DNA of 64,000 nt from Dolomedes plantarius (taxonomy: Eukaryota; Arthropoda; Arachnida; Araneae; Dolomedidae): the NCBI GenBank assembly GCA_907164885.2, contig OU015493.1, positions 121,258,193-121,322,192 on the forward strand, given 5' to 3'. The translations under genes and the position numbers were made by a program. Of the stretch, positions 26,501 to 35,500 are shown in pieces (position 1 is the stretch's first letter; every line of letters begins with the position of its first letter). The notes beneath the pieces are model-generated. The model saw nothing but the letters and a program-made list of their open reading frames with translations, was not told the DNA's origin and searched no databases.

Positions 26501-29500
26501 CTCGGTTTGCAGATGGTGTATTTTTTAGTAAACTTTGCTTTCACAAGAATTGGTTGCTGATTACTTCACGGTAAGACAATATGTAATGTAAGTGGTGTGT
26601 TACTCAATTAAAGGACTTTACATAACACCGTAAACTAAAAATATCCCATTATATTTATGCAAGATATCAGGAGCACTGGTTGATCGAATTCTTCCGCATA
26701 AGGGTTGATTTATACAGGCACGTAAAGGGAACGTAACGGGAACGAGCCGAGCCCGAGCGCCGGATGCATGTGTTTATACAGAGACGGGAGTAGAAAGTGG
26801 CGGGAACGTGTTTCATTAGTTGTGAAAGATTTGTAACGTCATGGCGCGGTTTCATTTTTCAGTTAAAGATTTAGCCATTATCACACTTTTGTTAGAGAAG
26901 GAGGAAGAGGAGAGCCACGGCCGTGCTTAGGGGTGGGCGAACAGGGCAACCGCCCAGGGCCGCCATTTTTATTTCTCATAGCAACACTTTTCTAAATGTT
27001 GCGGGTTTTTAAAGAAATCCCTCATTTTTTCGCGGTTTCTATAATTCAACTAATAAAAATATATATGTTTTGATTTTTTTTAAAGAATCGCAGAGAGAAT
27101 CTTAACTGACAAACTACCCTTTTGGTTCGAAAAATTTCTCGGTTAAAAAAACATGATTTATCTTCAATTCAGTTATAGTAAACCCTTGATTATCAATCCT
27201 TTTTTTCAATATCAGTTTCTACAATCTGTCAGTCACTACATACAGTCATTTGAAGAATTATAAACCATTTTGTCGGACTTTGTTCGTTTTCACAGAATAG
27301 TTGCAAACTGAGAAAAACGTGAACATATCTTTGTGAACGAATGCTAATACCTTTTGTCCAATGTTTGGTCTATTCAAAGCAAATAATAGACAAGACATTT
27401 CTCCAGGGAGTGTAAGACAAATAAGTAAATGCGCTCCAAACCTGTTGGGAAGAAAGGGGTCTGAAGGCTGAAGGAGTGAGGTAAACAAAAAATGGCTTTT
27501 ACTTGTTCTCTCTATCATTATAATGGATTTTATTTCCCACTTTTCCCACAAGAATTGAAAATATTACAAAGCAGGTACAATCAGAATGCTTTGAATACGG
27601 ATTGTACGCCTGTCCTCCTTGGCACTTATTTCTAATAAAAATGATCTCTCATCATCTTTGGACTTTTCACTTTTAATATACAATTTTGCTGCTCAGAAAA
27701 CAAGAAAAATTGCTTTATAACCAACAAATCCATAAATGTAAGTATTTGTTTTTAACAATTTACACTTTCTAAATCGTGTAAATAATTTTTCCATTGTTTC
27801 ATTATTCATACACATTGATAAATTTTATATTTTAGTGGACCAATTGTAATTTCAAGTATAATTTTCTCCTATTGCCTTCCGAATTGTCATTTTGAACTTT
27901 GGATCCATGTATTTTGATGGGCCAAATCGTACAAAACCTCTCACCAGCTCAATGAGTTTTTCATCATCCATATCAAATATCAAACATAAATAACAGTATG
28001 TAAATTATATCTTGAATAGCCACTTTTTTACTTTCTGCCATGAACGAGAGACGGCCGAGCAGTGAAAGACTTCCTGCTCCGAATCGTTGGCGCCGATTCT
28101 CGGCCGAGAATCGGACGGACGGGTCACGGCGCAGTATAAACAGTTCTATTGAAAAAAGGGAGGAAATGATTACGACGACTCGTCGCGCGCTCGGATCGTT
28201 CCCGTTACGTTCCCTTCACGTGCCTATATAAATCGACCTTTAATCGACCTTAAAGTGTATGTGTGTGAGTGTGTCTTCGTGCGAAAGTTGCATGGTGTTT
28301 GCATAAGCTGAGTGTTTTGGAGTTCCAGAGAATCATACGTTTGATTCCAGTAAAAAAAGAAAACCGAAGCTTCACAAACCTTTCATTTGAAAGCATTCTT
28401 AAACTTCGTTAAACATAACACATCATAAGAATGAAAGCGTTATTAAGGAATTGGGCGGGAAACCATGAATTCGCACCTTCGTTGATTCGCCAACAAAATG
28501 TTGAAGGAAATATCAAACGTTATAGGCCTGTTCACATAGCGGAAGCGTAAAAGGAAAGATGCCGCTGAGACGGAAATAAACCAATCATAGGTGTTAAAAA
28601 TTTCGCTGCTAATCGATTGGAGGTTTGTCATTGGTTAAATATATTTCAATACTTTAACGCTTCCGCTACCGTAATCCTATATGAACAGGTCCCAAAAGTT
28701 ATATTTGTGCCGGGTCATATATTTTTCGTTTAGAGATGTTTGAAGGTTTGAGTTTGAACATCCACTGAATTCTGTGTAATGACACAACAACCAACTCAAT
28801 CTAACTGTTCAGTTTTGACAATTTTACAAAGATTGCTTCAGATTACGGTAATATAAAAGAATGCAATATGAAATAATTGATAAATTCATTTTTTTAGATG
28901 ACTTTTGTCTTGACTTAGGTTACTTTCTTAATCACCGATGTTGTTTCCAATCCCCTTGGTGTAGGAAAGCTTACACCAAGTCCAAAGGACCTAGGTCCTC
29001 AAATCCTAGGTCCTTGACGAAGGGTAGTAAGCAGCTTCACTTTATGGTGAGGTACCACAAGGGCTGAAGTCTGACTTGACCTCGAAGAACATCGGTCCCG
29101 TAATTTTTAACCAAGTCAAGTGACGAGACCGGAACACTTGACCCCGCACCTCCAGAGGTAAATTTGAGAACTTGGAGGACATTATGGCCACGACCTATTT
29201 TACGTGCCTCGGCCACCATTAGTGAACACTGCGATGGATTTGCGGCGACGAGCATCGAACCAGGGACGTTCAGATCACTGGCCCGCTGCTTTTGCCAACT
29301 GGGCCACCGCGCCTCTTAATCACCGGTACATTTCATAACTACCATTTTTTTATTCATAAGCGTAAGTTTTTTCTTCATACAGGGAATTTTTTTAAATCTT
29401 TGAAAAATCTTACTTTAAAAAACAAATTAATGCGAAAAATACGATTTAAAAAAATTCCTTTTTTGTGATGCTAATTATATGCACCTTCAAAAAAAGTTCT

Positions 29501-32500
29501 TCACGAAACATTTCAAATTAATTTTCTCCTTTGTGTTCAGAGATGTCATATCATTTTAGACTTATTCAACCCGCTCTCTCGATTAGAAATGGGAGTGATA
29601 CCTGCGGATTATCTGTAGTCTGGCATGATGTATAAATTTTTCCCTCCGAAATTCTTCCTCCGTTCCCATCTGGGAAATTGCTTCGATTTTAATAACAGTG
29701 GTGACGACCAGAACAGTAATCAGGCATGAGAATGATAATCCGTCTCAATCCTTATGATCCCATAATGAAGCTCTCTTTTCCTTTTGTTTCGCAGGTGCCC
29801 TGTAGATCCCGTAATCTTCCCCCGTTTCCTGCAAGTCGGTGAAGCTCTGGAGAGCTCGTACGAAGCCTTTCGATTCACAGAGTCCTACGGCGTCATCTTT
29901 CAGTGTAACGTTAAGTACTGCGTTGGAAGATGCGAACCGGTAAGATTCTAACAAAATGAAATTCTGATTTCTTTATTCGAAAAGTCATGATTGGCCTTGT
30001 AAATCTCTCGAACGCTCTTTATGTGAATGTCTTTTTCTGCAATTATCTTCGTCTGGGGACCTAAAGAAAGAAATAATTTGCAGTCCTAAATTTTCAGTCG
30101 TTAGTTTTTATTCAGTACCTACAATTAGGACAAACAATTTTTTCTTTAAGTTTTATATATTTATTATTTTAACGTAGGATTGCGTTCCTGAATAACGGTC
30201 CTCCGGAGAGAAAAAAATTATCCTTCCTGAGTCGCGAGTTATAATTTTGGCAGTGCGCCAAACCCAGTAGCAGTAAACAGTTAAACAGAAAAGTACCAAA
30301 ATGCGTCAAAAAATAAATAAATAAATAAATAAATAAATAAATATAAATATAAATAAATCAAAAAAATCAAAAAATAAATAAATAAAAAATTTTTAAATTT
30401 TAAAAATAAATAAAGAAAAATAAAGAAAAGAGGTTAGGAACGATAAGTAATCCTACGTTAATAACCCGCGGTAGTTTCGTTTGAAGAGACTACCTGAAAT
30501 ATTTTTTTTTACAAGTAAGGGAGAATATCATAAAGAATCGCAAGTGAAAGTAGGAGTTTTTATCAGACATTTATTTTTTTCCTAGTCCCATTTTATCTCT
30601 AGTATGAATGACCTTGTTCTTAGCGCATCAATTTGAAAAAATTTTAAGTCATCAGTTGTTAATTTTTTACCATGCATTAAATTCTTGGTGTCTCTCACTA
30701 AAATATTAAAATTATTTTCGCAAAAAAAAATTAAACTGAATTTGAAAGATTTTTTCATTTAAACATATTTTTTCAAATGCTGAAAACAGAAGTCCAAAAT
30801 ATTCATACGCTAATCTGTGAGTAGAGAAATAATGAGAGGAAAACGAAAATTCCCCGTAGCTTAATAAGAAGATTGCAGATCTGAGAAGTCAACTGATGCG
30901 CGGCCTTGATGCTACTGATCCCTGTCAAGAGCCACTGCCTGGCCCGAGGAAAACATTCTTTCCGGGGTCTTTATTCCGCGCCCCTAAAGTTCACGGGCCT
31001 GGAGCATCCTATCTCCCTCCCCCATCTGTTTCGTTGGTAGGACGTAGTTGTCCAACCAATTTCGACACCTTTTGCGTAGGTAGCAGAGAGAATGGTCCCA
31101 CATTAAAAGCAGCCTCTATTAAGGCTGTTGTGTATTAACCCTATTGGATTCGCTCGCCTCAATAATAACCTATGGAGAAAATGTGTCCAAGGATTGCCGA
31201 CTCGGATTGAAAGATTTTTTTTTTTAAATTGTACTCCGTAATAGAGAAAGACAGGTTACACCTTGGGGCATTTTTCGTTTAAAAAAAAAGGCAAATAATA
31301 TTTTAAAATTTAAATTATTCGGGGAAAAATTTGGTCTAATGTGTTTTAAACGCTCCTAAATTCCTTTGGTGGACGAAATTTATACAATGAATCCTGCTGC
31401 AAGGTGCAGAAAAGTTCAGGCTACCTGAAAATACCATGTTTATTGGATTATAGGCATTTATGTTATGTAGCTGTAAATAGTAGACACATTTTCTCCATAG
31501 GTTAACATTGAGGTGAGCGAATCGAGGGTTAATACACAGCAGCTTTGATCATACTAAGCAAGAAGCTTTATTTACGTCAATATTGCATGTTTTTAATTCA
31601 TTGATGCAATATATCCACATTAAACTAACGACACTAGACTCAGTTTAATTACTCAAGCTAAAATTGTTCATAGAAAAGTTTTGCATATTACTCTCTCTCT
31701 CTCTCTCTCACTAAATAGGTATCATAAAGAGCTCCTTTTGCGTAAAAATATTTTCGAAAAACCGATTTCTGGCATTTATACTATTTTCAGTGTTATTTAA
31801 GCTCAAAGTAATTAACGAAAAATGCTAGCATGAACGTCGTTTTTCATTAGCACCAGCATTCTTGGTATCTAGGTATATAGCTGAAATTGATGCAGTCTCA
31901 AAGTTCTTTTCCATTCCATCATACGCTTAATTCTAAGGATGCGTGTTCCTTGTAAACTCGCTGAAATTAAAGTATAAAGCTAGTCATATTATTGTAAGCA
32001 TTGCATTACAATATTCAGCCGTTGCTTGAATACCAGCTCTTTCCCACATTATATTTTAAATGAGAAAACCTATTCCAGTAAATTAATATTTAATTCCAAA
32101 GGGAAAATTAGAAAAGTAATCTGTACGTATAACAATCTGATATGTAAAATAAAATAGCCAAAGAAAAAAAATTAAAAATTAATATGTGGAAAATTTTGAC
32201 ATCTGTGGTTTGGTACAAGAAGTGCCTAAGTTCTAACAAAGTATGAGTAAAGTTAATAAAGTCCTAACAAAGTATGAGCAAAGTATCAACGTTCAAGATG
32301 ACTTTGTTTACTTATGTCTCTTTAAAAAAATATTATTTTCAATGTATGCGTTGAAACTGTTTTCTAAACCATTGTACAGACTTGGGTACTTTTTACATTG
32401 AAAATAATATTTTTTTAAAGAGACATAAGCAAACAAAGTCATCTTGGAGAAATCTGACTTAGGCACTTTTCGTACCAAGCCACATACATAGACCAAAAAT

Positions 32501-35500
32501 CGGTTACAGATAATCGCTCTTTTAAAGAAATATTTAGACTCTAAAAGCTTAAAGCTTGAAGAGTATAATTTTTTAAGCTTTGACAAAATTTTTAAAAAAA
32601 GCTTTGATTAGCTGTTATAAGAAATAAAATGACAGGTTTTTCGAACTTGAGGTTAATATACGACAAGAGAAAGTGATTTTACAATAAAAATAACCTCTTC
32701 CATACATATAAATTACAGAGTGCAAACACAGATATAGACTTTTTTTATAAGAATTTTGCAAGAAAACTTGAACATGCGGAAAAACTTTCGCAAATAATAT
32801 CTAGGGATATCCCATAATTTATTCTGCTTTTTAAAAAGAATTTTACAAGAAAACTTAAACATGCGGAAATACTTTCGCAAAGAATATCTAGGGATGGCTC
32901 TGCAATTCATACTAAAGGAGTTTCAAAAGAAGAAAAGCTAAGAACAAGATTAGTTTTCTGAAAGAAAAAGAAAAAAGAACCACACAAAATTTCAACTGTT
33001 GCCCTGCGTGCTAATCCACAGAAAATTCGAAATGTAATTATGGTTCTTGTTTCACATAAAACAGCTGAGAATTACTTTCTCTGGTCAACAATGAAGCATC
33101 AGCCATATCTATTGTTCTCTTTTATCACCGGAAGAGTCGTGATTCTTTAAACTAGATGGTGTCTCTCACTACTGTGTATAATCACAGAAATTAAGCAAAG
33201 ATGATCCACAGAAAGTAACAAATAGACTCTGTTGTTGTCGTTTCTAATGCCTCCTGGCCAGACAAGTAGATTCTTCTTGCTTGGATCAAAATGAAAGAAA
33301 CAACTCGAACGATCAGTTATTTACTACTTCAGTATCAGCTTTTTCTAGAACTAGGAAAAAAAGGTTTTTGAAAAAGGAAAAATATTTTCTCTGTCCGCCA
33401 TATTTGTCTAGTTCAATCAATCTCTTGCTAATTTCAAAGTTTTCCTCCTATATTTGCAATAACTCAGTGGCACTAAAGAAAGAGAATCGCTGGTAAATAG
33501 TTTGCGCACTTCCGTGGTAATTATTCACTGTAAAAGATATTAAAAATCATTTGATAAATTGTTCTTGTATAATTGTCCAAGTATGCAGAAAATACCTCTT
33601 CTACCTTTAAGGTAATAAAAGGCACTTACTACACAGGTTTTGTTTCGTTTTGATTTAAAAGGGGATCTACCAAACCTCAGAATTAACTAGTGCTGTCAGT
33701 CTTCTCTGTCCAAAGAATCTTTTGCTGCATTCAGAGCTGCATCGTGGCACTAAAGGACGTACACGCAACCAGTAATAGAATGGTTTAAAGTGGTCGGTAG
33801 AACATTTCGTGAGGGGAGCTTATACGTAATCACTCATGTAAGAGGACTGAGAATTCAAAAAGCCGAGTCATTTGCTAGGATAACATGACAAAGTAGCTTC
33901 ACCATAACAAAGCCTCTAACCGTGAATTCTTGACGTTATTATTTAATCATATCATTTCCTTTTCATTTTCCTTTAGTTTAAGTTTTTATATTTCTGCTAT
34001 TACTATGATAATATTTGTAGCAGAACATAACAGACATGACAGAAAAAAACCTAATCTTTGCAAGTGGCAGGAGTTTTCAATATGATATGGTCCTTTGCTC
34101 TCACTATGCATAAGATGGTTATACAATTCAATTCCCAGAGTCTTCATTGCTACAAAATTAATCATCTAGAAAATTAAACTTAACTGTTTGAGAATACTGC
34201 TGCATGGCAATTAAATCTAACAGCTGTCGGTGACATATAATTAAGGGTCTCGCTTCTGATGCGAAAAATTGAGTACCTTTTAAGTAGTTAGGTTAATTTT
34301 TAAGGCATTTTAAGAACCTATCTAAAGGTCTATTCTTGTGTTGCGGATGAAAAGGTAATATATTACTGAACTTACAAATATGGCATTGATTTAGTGTTTC
34401 CAAATAATTCGATAAACTTGTTAGCAAAAAACGATGTATAATTTACTTTGCTAAAAAAATACTAATAAGGGCATTATGTATATAACACATAAAACAAAAG
34501 AGACATTTCGAAGTTAAAAAAATTTAAATAAAGCAAATGTGAACTTTACAATACAAAGTTCATAGCACCTAATACTTCAGTCAAATCTATGATGAATAAT
34601 TCCATGATGTCAACTGTATAATGTCGTTCAGTTATAACTGATTTTCTAAATAAATTGACCATCTGCATCAAATAACAATAAGTACACCCAACTTTTTTTC
34701 ATACCTTTTTATAACACGAATTTGAAGTTACACGGTCCAAGGAAAAAAAAAAGGTATTTTTTTAATGCTTTATTTGGTCTAACAAGATTTCAAAATCATT
34801 GTCTTGTAAGTACATTGAAATGTATGTACATTTCAAAAATCTATTACCACACGTAAAAAACTAGTAGCTCTGCTCTTTAAATGAGAAAAGAAAATGTGTG
34901 TTTTTTTACAGAAATGCACGTTTAAGCTTTATTATATTAAACAAGCATTACAACATATTTTGGATGCAGTTGAAAAGGACAACCTCACAATCGTTGATGC
35001 ATGGAAAAAATATTCAATTATGGATTTCATTACATACGCTTGATGATAGGGATTTTGGTCCAGTTTGTAGTAAACAGTTGAGTTTATTTTCAAGTAGCGA
35101 CGAATAATTCCTAAATATTATTTTTTATATCTATTTTTAATTTGAAGTTTTCTATGCTTGTTTTTGGATTAACCTAATATTTTTATTTGAAGTTTCCAGC
35201 TGTGTTTTTTTTTTCGCCACTAATTTTATCTATGAATTATGTATTTTGAACTTAATTGCTCCATAAAAATGCATATTATGTACGTACGTATGTATATCAG
35301 AACTGTAGTTACAGTAGTTTCATTACTTTTTTACACGGTTTTTCGAACTAAATACAGTTCTTTATTTCATCTTACACGGTTTTCGGATGACATGGAACGT
35401 ATCCCCCATTTTACTATAGAAAACCTATCTTTTTTTACGCGGATTTCTGAGGAACGTATCTACCGTGTAAAAAAAGAGTTGCGATTGTATTGCGATTTCT

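Larger units (their letters stand above)
25242..29794. other. PAN-ZP gene intron
   Basis: A 4.6-kb intron holding a SINE fragment (25480-25665), a Harbinger-like element (26700-28241), a foldback MITE (28527-28692) and a full SINE (28938-29313). Confidence 0.85.

Noticed and set aside
27258..27551. 97-codon minus-strand frame as a transposase fragment in the Harbinger-like element
   Set aside because: No DDE motif or family resemblance; AT-rich chance frame is as likely.
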